Positions 52,822 to 60,874 of a stretch of 64,000 nt of DNA are shown here, in pieces; position 1 is the first letter of the stretch, and each line of letters begins with the position of its first letter. The stretch spans positions 1-64,000 of the forward strand of contig CAWHHZ010000013.1 of NCBI GenBank assembly GCA_963829355.1, read 5' to 3'. Source of the DNA: CAWHHZ01 sp963829355. GTDB lineage: Bacteria > Acidobacteriota > Thermoanaerobaculia > Gp7-AA8 > JAHWKK01. The position numbers and the translations under genes are program-made. The notes beneath the pieces are model-generated. The model saw only the letters and a program-made list of their open reading frames with translations. It made no database searches and was not told the origin of the DNA.

Positions 52822-52939
52822 GTCATCCTGAGCCGCCGGATCGCAGCGAAGGACGGTCGAAGGATCGCGCGGAGTTATCCTCGCCTGAAGTTCGGTCGAG
52901 TCAGGACGTACGCGATCCTTCGCTGGAGCTCAGGATGAC
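52822..52939. repeat. Intergenic GTCATCCTGAG repeat, copy 7
   Basis: The left arm GTCATCCTGAGCCGCCGGAT begins immediately after the recA terminator. The right arm GGAGCTCAGGATGAC ends at 52939. Between them, GGACGGTCGAAGGATCGCG is opposite GTACGCGATCCTTCG. It is the repeat closest to copy 6 in words (GAAGTTCGG, AGTCAGGACGTAC). Confidence 0.8.
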
Positions 52940-52955
52940 TGTGCTCGGCGAAATG

Positions 52956-55559
52956 TCAGCGTTCCTCGAGGAACAGTTCTTCCGCCGGCGCTCTCCTGTT
53001 GTACTCGGACGACATGACGCGGCCGTAGGCGCCGGCGGTTGCGATCAGCATCACGTCTCCCTCGAAAGTCTCCGGCAGCGCTCGACCGTGGCCGAGAACG
53101 TCGCCCGTCTCGCAGATCGGCCCGACGACCTCGGCGACCATCTCTGACGGCTCCTCGAGCCGGGACAGATTCACGATCTCGTGATGCGCTCCGTACAGCG
53201 CGGGCCGGAGCAGCGAGTTGAATCCTGTATCGACACCGACGTACCGCACGTTTGCTTTGCGCTTGAGCTGCGTCACTGTCGTCAGAAGCGCGCCCGACTC
53301 CGCAACTAGAAATCGCCCCGGCTCCAGCCACAACTCGAGACTCGGATGCGACTGCTTGAACCCCTCGAGTGTCTCCTGCATCTCAGCGAGATCGAGCGGG
53401 CTCTCTCCCGGCCGTTCCACCACGCCCAGTCCACCACCCACATTCAGCACCCGGACATTCGGAAAACTCTCGGCGAATGAGTCGAGGGTCCGTGCGGTCG
53501 CGATCCACGCATCCGATGCGCGCACTCCGCTGCCGACGTGCGCGTGAAGACCGACGACATCGACATTCAGCTTCTCGACCAGTCGCGCGACCTTCTGCAC
53601 TTCCTCGGGGGAGATGCCGAACTTCGACTGGGCACCCGCGGTTCTGACGTGCTTGTGATGTCCGTGACCGCGTCCCGGATCGAGCCGCAGCAGAACCTTG
53701 CGATCGCGGAACACCTCGGGCCACGCCTCCAGAGGATGAACGTTGTCGAGGGTGACCCACGTCCGCTGATCGAATGCCACTTCGTAGTCGGCCCGGGGCG
53801 CGAAATTCGGCGTGAAGAGAATCCTCGACGGATCGAGCTTCGGAAGCACCCGGCGGACATGCTCGATCTCTCCTGGAGAGACGCACTCGAACCCGATGCC
53901 CATCTCTTCGAACGTCCGCAGGACGTCTTCGTTCCAGTTCGCCTTGGTCGCGTAGAAGATTCGATCGAATACGTTCATCTCCGACAGCCGCCGGACCTGT
54001 CGGCGCAGCGTCTCTTCGTCGTACACGTAGAGTGGCGACCTCTTCTTCGCGATCTCGAGCAGCTCGTCACGTCGGCGGGCCCACCAGACATCAGGAATCG
54101 CGGCCGCCGCAGATCGAGGCCGGCTCATCGCGGTCCAGCTCGGACCGAACACCTCGTCGATCGCCTGATGATCGAAGAATGCGGCGTGCAGCCGCTGGAC
54201 GATCCGGTTCGCGTGCGGTTCGTCGACGACGAAACTGAAATCGAGATCGGTCGCGGACTGTGAGACGAGACGCACCGGCTGCTCGTCCATGACACCGAGG
54301 GCGGGCGCAAGCTCCGGTAGGATCGACCGGAGGCCACGCCCGATCAGACTGACGACTGCACAGGGGGCGATCACCTCGGCATTGCAGAAACTACGCAGCG
54401 ACTCGGCCGCCCTGGCAATCGCGGTCTCATCGATCTCGTGAACCGGATCGATCGAGGCGGTGACGTTCGTCTCGGACGTCGCGACAAGGTTGACCGAGAG
54501 ATCGTGTCTCGCGATGACATTGAAGACGCGGGCGAGGAATCCCACCTCGTGCCACATTCTCGGATTCGCAATCGAAAGCAGAGAGACGCCGCGGCGGATG
54601 GCGATCGCCTTGACCTGGGCCCCCCGAGACGGCTCCACGCTGACCGTGGTGTGTTGCGACGTGGGATCGAGGATTGAATGAATCTCGAGCGGGATCCCGG
54701 CGTTCCGCAGAGGGCCGATTGCCCGCGGATGAACGATCTCGGCACCCGCACGTGAGATCTCCTCCGCCTCGTCGTAGTCGAGTCTCGAGAGCAGTCTCGC
54801 CGACGGGGCGAGTCCGGGATCAGTCGTGAAGAAACCCGGAACATTCTTCCAGAGCTCGACGGCACTCGCTCCGAGCATCACAGCGAAAAATGAGGCGGAC
54901 GTGTCCGACCCGCCCCATCCGAGAAGCACAGTGTCGCCATACCCGTTCGATCCGATGAATCCCTGGGTCACGACTACGTCGGCGTTCAGTCGATCCAGCG
55001 TCTTGTGAAGCGACGGATCGAAAGCGGGTTCGAGATCCGCGCGGAGGTAGCGCCTCGCGATCGATGCCTCCGGCGGATCGGGGACGTGAAGAAGCTCACG
55101 CGCATCCAGGAGCTCCGTCGTGAGCCCGTTCGACTCGAGAACCCTGACGGCAAGCAGGGTGATCAGATCTTCACCAGTCGAGAGAATCTGTGCACGCTGT
55201 CTCGGGTGGACCTGTCCTCGCTCGCCGATCCGCGCAAGAATCGAGCGGACGTCGGCAATCTCTTTCTCGAGAAAGTCGTCTTCAACATCGAGATCGAGGC
55301 TGCGTGCGAGGGCGACGTGCTCCCCGCGAATCTCCTCGAGGAGCGTTTCGGTCGGTCGCCCTTCGATCGCAGCACTGATCGCGGAACTGAGCCGGCGGGT
55401 GACGGTCTGCAGCGCTGCGAAGACGACGAAAGGGCGATGATTCGCCTCGATCCGGGCTCTGACGACAGACATCATCGCGCGCCATTCCTGCGCGGTCGCC
55501 GTACTTCGTCCGCCGAATTTGAGAATGCGCCACGATTTCGCGTTTTCGACCATCTCCAC
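52956..55559 (-). CDS. lysAC: Bifunctional aspartate kinase/diaminopimelate decarboxylase
   Basis: The 867-residue fusion has an N-terminal aspartokinase (about 1-450: LKFGGRSTATAQEW, TQGFIGSNGYGDTVLLGWGGSD, ACT region SLLSIANPRMWHEVGFLARV). The C-terminal diaminopimelate decarboxylase (about 480-867) has the PLP lysine Lys539 in FYATKANWN, NVGGGLGVVERPGE, EPGRFLVAESG, ICETGD and SSEYNRRAP. The two halves catalyse the first and last steps of lysine synthesis. This fusion is known in Xanthomonadales and some other phyla. The start may be GTG 55559 or ATG 55553. Lysine from the C-terminal half could feed back on the kinase. Confidence 0.94.
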   Translation of the reverse strand: MEMVENAKSWRILKFGGRSTATAQEWRAMMSVVRARIEANHRPFVVFAALQTVTRRLSSAISAAIEGRPTETLLEEIRGEHVALARSLDLDVEDDFLEKEIADVRSILARIGERGQVHPRQRAQILSTGEDLITLLAVRVLESNGLTTELLDARELLHVPDPPEASIARRYLRADLEPAFDPSLHKTLDRLNADVVVTQGFIGSNGYGDTVLLGWGGSDTSASFFAVMLGASAVELWKNVPGFFTTDPGLAPSARLLSRLDYDEAEEISRAGAEIVHPRAIGPLRNAGIPLEIHSILDPTSQHTTVSVEPSRGAQVKAIAIRRGVSLLSIANPRMWHEVGFLARVFNVIARHDLSVNLVATSETNVTASIDPVHEIDETAIARAAESLRSFCNAEVIAPCAVVSLIGRGLRSILPELAPALGVMDEQPVRLVSQSATDLDFSFVVDEPHANRIVQRLHAAFFDHQAIDEVFGPSWTAMSRPRSAAAAIPDVWWARRRDELLEIAKKRSPLYVYDEETLRRQVRRLSEMNVFDRIFYATKANWNEDVLRTFEEMGIGFECVSPGEIEHVRRVLPKLDPSRILFTPNFAPRADYEVAFDQRTWVTLDNVHPLEAWPEVFRDRKVLLRLDPGRGHGHHKHVRTAGAQSKFGISPEEVQKVARLVEKLNVDVVGLHAHVGSGVRASDAWIATARTLDSFAESFPNVRVLNVGGGLGVVERPGESPLDLAEMQETLEGFKQSHPSLELWLEPGRFLVAESGALLTTVTQLKRKANVRYVGVDTGFNSLLRPALYGAHHEIVNLSRLEEPSEMVAEVVGPICETGDVLGHGRALPETFEGDVMLIATAGAYGRVMSSEYNRRAPAEELFLEER

Positions 55560-55619
55560 CTTTGTATCAGATGTTGACGCAAAAGCGTGACGACTTGCCG
55601 CAAGAGCTCGCCGACCCTG

Positions 55620-55746
55620 CGCCCAGAGCGAAGGATCGCGTACGGGTTGACTCGAAGTGAATTGCGGGGAACCGAGGGCGAGTATGACGCGACACGATCC
55701 TTCGACCGTCCTACGCTGCGCTCCGGCGGCTCAGGATCAGGATGAC
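55620..55746. repeat. Intergenic GTCATCCTGAG repeat, copy 8 (inverted)
   Basis: Here the long arm is on the right: CGATCCTTCGACCGTCC...CTCCGGCGGCTCAGGATCAGGATGAC. The left arm is shorter, AGAGCGAAGGATCGCGTACGGG. The interior GTGAATTGCGGGG and GCGAGTATGACGC resemble copy 3. It fills the gap between lysAC and hslV. Confidence 0.75.
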
Positions 55747-55803
55747 GTATAAATTCTGAGGGACCAGCCGACACAGTATGGTCCGGGTGGTACGATTCAG
55801 CCG

Positions 55804-56346
55804 ATGAGTGATCAGTCAATTCATGCAACCACCGTCCTCTGTGTCCGCCGCAACGGAATGGTCGCGATCGCCGGCGACGGGCAGGTGACGGTGGGCAACA
55901 CCGTAATGAAACACGGCGCGACGAAGGTCCGCCGCCTTTACCGTGACCAGGTGGTCGCCGGATTCGCCGGATCGGCAGCCGACGCCTTCGCGCTCTTCAC
56001 GCGGTTCGAGACGAAGCTCGAAGAATACGGCGGCAACATCGAGCGCGCGGTCGTGGAGCTCGCGAAGGACTGGCGGCTCGACAAATACCTCCGGCAGCTC
56101 CAGGCGTTTCTCATCGTGGCGAATCGGGACCGGTCCTTTCTCATCTCCGGCACCGGAGATCTCATTCAGCCCGATGATGACGGCATCCTCGCCATCGGGT
56201 CCGGCGGCCCGTTTGCGCATGCGGCGGCGCGGGCATTGATCACGCACACTGATATGCCTGCGGACGAGATCGTTCGCGAAGGCCTTCTGATCGCCTCGAA
56301 GATCTGCATCTACACCAACGACAACATCACAGTGGAAGTGCTCTGA
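55804..56346 (+). CDS. hslV: ATP-dependent protease peptidase subunit HslV
   Basis: The 180-residue proteasome-like peptidase begins MSDQSIHATTVLCVRRNG. The catalytic Thr9 becomes the N-terminus after an 8-residue propeptide is removed, longer than the single Met of E. coli HslV. IAGDGQVTVGNTVMK follows, and the body matches HslV (GFAGSAADAFALFTRFE, GSGGPFAHAAARAL). It forms a double hexamer capped by HslU. The hslU start lies 1 bp after its stop. Confidence 0.95.
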   Translation: MSDQSIHATTVLCVRRNGMVAIAGDGQVTVGNTVMKHGATKVRRLYRDQVVAGFAGSAADAFALFTRFETKLEEYGGNIERAVVELAKDWRLDKYLRQLQAFLIVANRDRSFLISGTGDLIQPDDDGILAIGSGGPFAHAAARALITHTDMPADEIVREGLLIASKICIYTNDNITVEVL

Positions 56347-56347
56347 C

Positions 56348-57754
56348 ATGGTCATTGAATTGCCGGGAGAAATCTCTCAGACGGAAAAGGAGTCGCTGAC
56401 TCCGAAGAAGACGGTCGAAGAGCTCGACCGCTACATCGTCGGTCAGAAGGACGCGAAGCGCGCCGTCTCGATCGCACTTCGCAATCGATGGCGCCGGCAG
56501 CAGCTCGCGCCGGAGCTGCGGGAAGAGATCGCGCCGAAGAACATCATCATGATCGGCCCGACCGGCGTCGGAAAAACCGAGATCGCGCGCCGTCTCGCAA
56601 AACTCACCGGATCGCCCTTCCTGAAGATCGAGGCATCGAAGTTTACGGAAGTCGGCTACGTGGGCCGCGATGTGGAATCGATCGTCCGTGATCTGACTGA
56701 GCTCGGCATCCAGATGGTCCGGGAAGAGAAGGAAAAGCAGGTTCGCAAGCAGGCGGAACGCGCAGCCAGAGAACGCCTTCTCGATCTGCTTCTGCCGACA
56801 CCGATTGCGACGCGCCGGCCCGCGTTCGTCGGCTCTACCGAACCGGAGTCGGGTGAGACGGAGAACCGTTCCGACACGCGGGACAAGCTTGCAAGACTGC
56901 TCGATGACGGCCGGCTCGAAGACCGCGAAGTCGAGGTCGAGGTCAAGCAGCAGAACTTCCCCTCGTTCGAGATTTTCACGAACCAGGGCGTCGAAGAGAT
57001 GGGTGTCAATCTCAAGGACATGCTCCCCGGCATGTTCGGTGGCGGGAAAACACAGCGCCAGAAGATGAAGGTTTCAGATGCCCGCGAGGTACTGGTCGCC
57101 GAGGAGGCCCGGAAGCTCGTCGATCAGAACGCGGTGACACGGGAGGCGATCGAACGGGTCGAGCAGAGCGGGATCGTTTTTCTCGACGAGATCGACAAAA
57201 TCGCGGGCGGCGGTGGAAGCGCTCAGGGACCCGATGTCTCTCGCGAAGGCGTACAGCGCGACCTGCTTCCCATCATCGAGGGCACGACCGTCAATACGAA
57301 GTACGGGATGGTGCGCACGGACCACGTGCTGTTCATCGCCGCCGGAGCGTTTCACGTCTCGAAGCCATCCGACCTGATCCCGGAGCTCCAGGGACGCTTC
57401 CCGATCCGGGTGGAGCTGAGTGCACTGACCGAGGAAGACTTCGTACGCATCCTGCGCGAACCTCAGAATTCGCTCACGCGCCAGTACCGCGAGCTACTAT
57501 CGACCGAAGGTGTCACTCTCGGCTTCAGCGACGACGCCATCGACCAGATCGCGAAGCTCGCCGTCTCAGTCAACGACCGCACCGAAAACATCGGGGCACG
57601 CCGTCTTCAGACGATTCTGGAGCGAGTCCTCGAGGACCTTTCCTTCGAAGCGGACGAACGATCGGGCGAGGAGATCACCATCGACGCCGCCTACGTCAAC
57701 GAGCACGTCGGCGAGATCGTGAAAGACGACGATCTGAGCCGATACATTCTGTAG
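56348..57754 (+). CDS. hslU: ATP-dependent protease ATPase subunit HslU
   Basis: The 468-residue AAA+ ATPase has Walker A GPTGVGKT (70-77), the pore motif GYVGRD, the I domain (about 110-240, with DMLPGMFGGGK), Walker B IVFLDEIDKIA, sensor 2 IGARRLQTILERVLED, and the HslV-docking C-terminus DDDLSRYIL. It unfolds proteins and feeds them to HslV. It forms a two-gene operon with hslV. Confidence 0.96.
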   Translation: MVIELPGEISQTEKESLTPKKTVEELDRYIVGQKDAKRAVSIALRNRWRRQQLAPELREEIAPKNIIMIGPTGVGKTEIARRLAKLTGSPFLKIEASKFTEVGYVGRDVESIVRDLTELGIQMVREEKEKQVRKQAERAARERLLDLLLPTPIATRRPAFVGSTEPESGETENRSDTRDKLARLLDDGRLEDREVEVEVKQQNFPSFEIFTNQGVEEMGVNLKDMLPGMFGGGKTQRQKMKVSDAREVLVAEEARKLVDQNAVTREAIERVEQSGIVFLDEIDKIAGGGGSAQGPDVSREGVQRDLLPIIEGTTVNTKYGMVRTDHVLFIAAGAFHVSKPSDLIPELQGRFPIRVELSALTEEDFVRILREPQNSLTRQYRELLSTEGVTLGFSDDAIDQIAKLAVSVNDRTENIGARRLQTILERVLEDLSFEADERSGEEITIDAAYVNEHVGEIVKDDDLSRYIL

Positions 57755-57888
57755 GGACAGTCGACAGTCGACGGTCATCAGACGTCAGAAGAGACGAGCA
57801 ATGCCGGGAGGGCGAGGCGCCTGCCGGGCCGTAGAACGAACGTGGAAGCGTGAAAGCGTTCATGAAAGCTGCCGCCGGAGTGCGGCCA

Positions 57889-58461
57889 TTACTTCTGGAG
57901 CTCGTTCTTCGCCCGCTGAAGAAGATCCGCTACACCGGCCAGTTCCGCGGCAGCTTCCAGATAGACGTCATCCAGGATCTGCCGGGACGTCTTTACGATT
58001 CCGAGAATGTCTCTCCACTGCCTCTCCGACTGATCGCCGCCGCTCCTGAACCACATCATCTTGCGAACGATGAGATCTTCCGGCGCGTAGAAATGGATCA
58101 TAGATCCGGCGATCTCGAGAGCTCTTCGCCTGTCGAGCTGGTTGCTGGCGATCTCGTTTCGCTCAGCCATAAAGAAGTCGACCTTCATTGAGCTCTCGAA
58201 GTGAATGGCGTTGAACGATCCTCCTCGCGCATGTGCATCGAGAGCCGATTCGCGGTCGACATAGAAGGATTCCTCGAGCTCATTCACCAGATTGCCCACG
58301 GCTTCGGCGCTTCCTTCAATCATCAGGTCGACGTCAACAGTTGTCCTTGGCTCTCCCCAGACGGAAGAGGCGACCGAACCACCGACGACGTACCGAATCC
58401 CGAGGCGGGCGAGAATCGCGGCGATCACACGCGCAACCGACAGGGGATCGCCAGGGCTCAT
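57889..58461 (-). CDS. Nucleotidyltransferase-fold protein (AbiEii/DUF6036-like)
   Basis: The 190-residue protein has the minimal nucleotidyltransferase motif: VVGGSVASSVWGEPRTTVDVDLMIEG, with the glycine-serine pair and D-x-D metal ligands. It continues with a helical part (APEDLIVRKMMWF). Such proteins are often toxins or modifiers in toxin-antitoxin and abortive-infection systems. The start ATG overlaps the stop of the 82-residue gene (ATGA). Activity and target are unknown. Confidence 0.75.
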   Translation of the reverse strand: MSPGDPLSVARVIAAILARLGIRYVVGGSVASSVWGEPRTTVDVDLMIEGSAEAVGNLVNELEESFYVDRESALDAHARGGSFNAIHFESSMKVDFFMAERNEIASNQLDRRRALEIAGSMIHFYAPEDLIVRKMMWFRSGGDQSERQWRDILGIVKTSRQILDDVYLEAAAELAGVADLLQRAKNELQK

Positions 58462-58706
58462 GTCGGATCGACCTCGCGGCCGTACACCGCACGCATCTGT
58501 TCGGGTGAGAGGCGTCGCGCCGCAAGTTTGAGCCAGATCTCGTCGTCAGGAAGATCAGGATGACGCTGCCTGATTTCTGCGAACGCGAGCTCCTGTATGG
58601 CGAGGGTCATGTCACGCATCAGCTCGAGCTTCCGCTGCGGCGTCATCCGCCGCCAAATGCCCACCTGGACCTCGTCCGCATCCGCACTGGTGTCGCGTCG
58701 ATTCAT
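58458..58706 (-). CDS. Small protein coupled to the nucleotidyltransferase
   Basis: The 82-residue protein contains QVGIWRRMTPQRKLELMRDMT and FAEIRQRHPDLPDDEIWLKLAARRL. This looks like a short helical protein with a conserved RMTPxxKLEL block, but I cannot name the family with confidence. It overlaps the nucleotidyltransferase as ATGA and so is probably a functional partner, perhaps an antitoxin-like subunit. No DNA-binding motif is obvious. Confidence 0.6.
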   Translation of the reverse strand: MNRRDTSADADEVQVGIWRRMTPQRKLELMRDMTLAIQELAFAEIRQRHPDLPDDEIWLKLAARRLSPEQMRAVYGREVDPT

Positions 58707-58741
58707 CCAGACAGATGCTACCCCACTGGTGCCAGAGGGTG

Positions 58742-58812
58742 TTAACCCGCATCTTTCGCCAGCTTTCTACTGCGGCAACGGATAGCGGCGCGGCTGCTGC
58801 ATTCCGCTGGAC
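58742..58812. repeat. Second partial copy of the left-edge palindrome
   Basis: Positions 58761-58800 match the reverse complement of 148-187 at 39 of 40 bases. The flanks continue the match more weakly: CCCGCATCTTTCGCCAG at 58746-58762 against CCCGCATTTCTCACCAG, and GCATTCCGCTGGA after 58798. Only one arm of the element is present. Confidence 0.7.
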
Positions 58813-58862
58813 CGGGCGCGATCTCCGAATGAATGGACGCCGGGTCCGGTTATACTAATGGT

Positions 58863-59099
58863 ATGAAAACTGCGATCTCCCTTCCTGATGAGCTGTATGG
58901 CGAAGTAGAGGATCTGGCGAGAAAAATGAGGAAGTCGAGAAGCCAGCTCTACCGCGACGCGCTCGAGGAGTACGTTGCCCGTCACCAACCGGACGAGATT
59001 CGTGACTCGCTCGACTCCCTCGTCGACGATCTCGATGGAGCTGATGCTGAGCTCACTGATGCGGCGGCCCGAAAAGTTCTGGAGACGATCGAGTGGTAG
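58863..59099 (+). CDS. Ribbon-helix-helix antitoxin (CopG/MazE-type)
   Basis: The 78-residue protein begins MKTAISLPDELYGEVEDLARKMRKSRSQLYRDALEEYV, a ribbon-helix-helix DNA-binding domain (strand then two helices). Its acidic tail (SLDSLVDDLDGADAELTD) would bind the toxin. ATG 58863 is preceded by a short GG-rich stretch; an in-frame start at 58833 adds ten unlikely residues. Its 3' end overlaps the MazF-like gene by 7 bp. The antitoxin would repress the module. Confidence 0.87.
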   Translation: MKTAISLPDELYGEVEDLARKMRKSRSQLYRDALEEYVARHQPDEIRDSLDSLVDDLDGADAELTDAAARKVLETIEW

Positions 59100-59440
59100 T
59101 CTCGCGAGGGGAGATCTGGTGGGCCGAACTTGCTCTGCCGACTGGATCGGCTCCCGGTCTGCGACGGCCTGTGGTCATCATTCAGAGCGACAGTTTCAAC
59201 CGCAGCCGAATTTCGACTGTGGTTTGTATACCCCTGACCAGCAATCTCCGGTGGGCCGAAGCGCCCGGCAACGTACTTTTGACGGCGCGCAGCACCGGAC
59301 TGCCAAAGGACTCCGTGGCAAACGTGTCGCAGATCATCACACTCGACCGGGAGACGCTGACCGAACAGGCAGGGCGGATATCTCAACGGCAGCTCGAGCT
59401 GATATTCAGAGGAATCGATATCCTCCTCGGCCGAGACTGA
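59093..59440 (+). CDS. MazF/PemK-family endoribonuclease toxin
   Basis: The 115-residue protein starts at GTG 59093 and has the MazF fold motifs: SRGEIWWAELALPTGSAPGLRRPVVIIQSD, STVVCIPLTSNLRWAEAPGNVLL, and LPKDSVANVSQIITLDRETL. The Arg in RRPV and the Ser/Thr in the second motif form the catalytic surface that cleaves RNA. With the RHH antitoxin it forms a type II toxin-antitoxin module that could arrest growth. The start overlaps the antitoxin gene. Confidence 0.9.
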   Translation: MVVSRGEIWWAELALPTGSAPGLRRPVVIIQSDSFNRSRISTVVCIPLTSNLRWAEAPGNVLLTARSTGLPKDSVANVSQIITLDRETLTEQAGRISQRQLELIFRGIDILLGRD

Positions 59441-59476
59441 GTTTCGCCTCTCCGCATGTGCAAGCCGATCTATCCA

Positions 59477-60190
59477 CTACGGCAGGATCCGGTCGAGTGC
59501 CTTGATCTCGTCCAGAACTGATCTCGCCGCGACGACGGCCGTCTCCGACGATTGGGTTTGTGCCGGCTTTCGCTCGTCAGGATCACCGAGACCAGTGTCC
59601 CGATGTTTCCTCATGCCGTCGCGGATCAGCAGCCGGATCTCCTCGGCGTTGTCGACACCTCGGAACTTCGCGATGTGCATCGACTCGCCCGTCTGCTTCT
59701 GCTGCTGGTGTTGGGAGCCACCACCCCCGGCAGTCTGCACCTCGAGATCCTGGATGCCCAGAAGCCGTTGCAGCGGTCCCTGACGGACACCGAGGTTCTG
59801 GATGTTTGCGAACGTCATCGTCTTTTCTTTGATCCGGATGATCCCTTCCCGAATGCGAAGGCTGCGATCAGTCACCATGTACCACCGCATCTCATATTCG
59901 AGACGGACGAGATACAGGGTGAACGGGACGTTGAGGACGTAACCGACCCACGCCAGAATCTCGATCCAATACAGGATCGTGTGCAGACCCGTTTCTGGGG
60001 GAATGTTCCGGATGATCGTCAGACCGAAGAGAAGTCCCACCAGTCCGCTGATCTGGCCGAGCAGCCAGAGAAATACCTGATACATGAAGAAAGGTCGGGC
60101 CGCCCGGAAGATTTGCATCGAACCGGGGGCGCCGGGGGGCGGTTCGGGACGCGAGGGGACTCGGAAGATCCGCAGCACGAGCTCTTTCAC
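59477..60190 (-). CDS. Bacterial PH-domain membrane protein (YdbT-like)
   Basis: The 237-residue protein has an N-terminal membrane hairpin (FFMYQVFLWLLGQISGLVGLL, LHTILYWIEILAWVGYVLNVPF). A bPH2 domain follows (LVRLEYEMRWYMVTDRSLRIREGIIRIKEKTMTFANIQNLGVRQGPLQRLLGIQDLEV). The C-terminus is hydrophilic, with a Gln-rich linker (GGGSQHQQQKQT). Paired YdbS/YdbT proteins of this kind occur in many bacteria with unclear roles in the envelope. The GTG start at 60190 overlaps the companion gene's stop (GTGA). Confidence 0.83.
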   Translation of the reverse strand: MKELVLRIFRVPSRPEPPPGAPGSMQIFRAARPFFMYQVFLWLLGQISGLVGLLFGLTIIRNIPPETGLHTILYWIEILAWVGYVLNVPFTLYLVRLEYEMRWYMVTDRSLRIREGIIRIKEKTMTFANIQNLGVRQGPLQRLLGIQDLEVQTAGGGGSQHQQQKQTGESMHIAKFRGVDNAEEIRLLIRDGMRKHRDTGLGDPDERKPAQTQSSETAVVAARSVLDEIKALDRILP

Positions 60191-60705
60191 GGACGCTGCT
60201 CCATCCGCTCCCGCAGCTTGCGGACCTCAGCCGCGACCTCTCGAAGAACCATGGCAAGCTCGTCGGCCGGGGCCTCCGAGTCCTTGACGCTGGCGACCCG
60301 GTCATCAGTCGCGCCGCGCATTTTCGAGTACAGGAAGTCACGCACCTGTTCGAACTCCAGGATCCCCTCGATCGTCATTTCGGCGGACGCGCTTCCGCTG
60401 GCGGTCTGCACCTCGATCCGTGCCAGATCGAGCCAACGCTCGACGAAGTTACTCGAGAGATGGATATCCTGAATCCGTGTGTAGTTCAGACTGATCTCGC
60501 GGCGAAAGAGAATTCCCCACCGCATCGAGACGCCCTCGTCGTCGAACCGGTAGCGCAGTGTGTGATAGCGGAAGTATCGCGGGATCAGAATGATGAAGAA
60601 TAAAGGCCCGAGAAGAAACGACTGCAGAAAGTAGTACTTGAAGAGATTCGGGTGGGGCCGGTCGATGTCGCGGACCGAAACGGTCGGAGCGGTGGTCGTC
60701 GTCAT
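60187..60705 (-). CDS. Bacterial PH-domain membrane protein (YdbS-like)
   Basis: The 172-residue protein has a hydrophobic hairpin (LFKYYFLQSFLLGPLFFIILIP) followed by a bPH2 domain (LRYRFDDEGVSMRWGILFRREISLNYTRIQDIHLSSNFVERWLDLARIEVQTA). A charged tail follows with LREVAAEVRKLRERM, which may form a coiled coil. It is the upstream gene of the coupled PH-domain pair. The function of the pair is unknown. Confidence 0.83.
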   Translation of the reverse strand: MTTTTAPTVSVRDIDRPHPNLFKYYFLQSFLLGPLFFIILIPRYFRYHTLRYRFDDEGVSMRWGILFRREISLNYTRIQDIHLSSNFVERWLDLARIEVQTASGSASAEMTIEGILEFEQVRDFLYSKMRGATDDRVASVKDSEAPADELAMVLREVAAEVRKLRERMEQRP

Positions 60706-60734
60706 GTGCTACATAGTGTAGCGGGAAATGCGAG

Positions 60735-60837
60735 GAGGAGCGCCGGCTCCCGGCCGGCGGAGAGGCGGCACCCTGCCGCCGCGAAACCGTCGCAGGCTGG
60801 GAGCCTGCGTTCCTCCGGCAAGGTGCCGGCGCTCCTC
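60735..60837. repeat. Composite 103-bp GC-rich palindrome
   Basis: The ends are a perfect 13-bp inverted repeat: GAGGAGCGCCGGC (60735-60747) and GCCGGCGCTCCTC (60825-60837). Inside are smaller hairpins: GCGGCACCCTGCCGC near 60766 and CGCAGGCTGGGAGCCTGCG at 60791-60809. The same words occur in the block at 32321. It fills the gap between the divergent PH-domain and dehydrogenase genes, so it lies in promoter territory. Confidence 0.8.
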
Positions 60838-60874
60838 GGCACTACGTTCGCTTGCAGAAACACTGGAGGTCCAG

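Noticed and set aside
23730..55746. GTCATCCTGAG repeats as a CRISPR or as an rRNA/tRNA remnant
   Set aside because: Copies lie kilobases apart in separate gaps, are palindromic and have no regular spacers or RNA-gene features.
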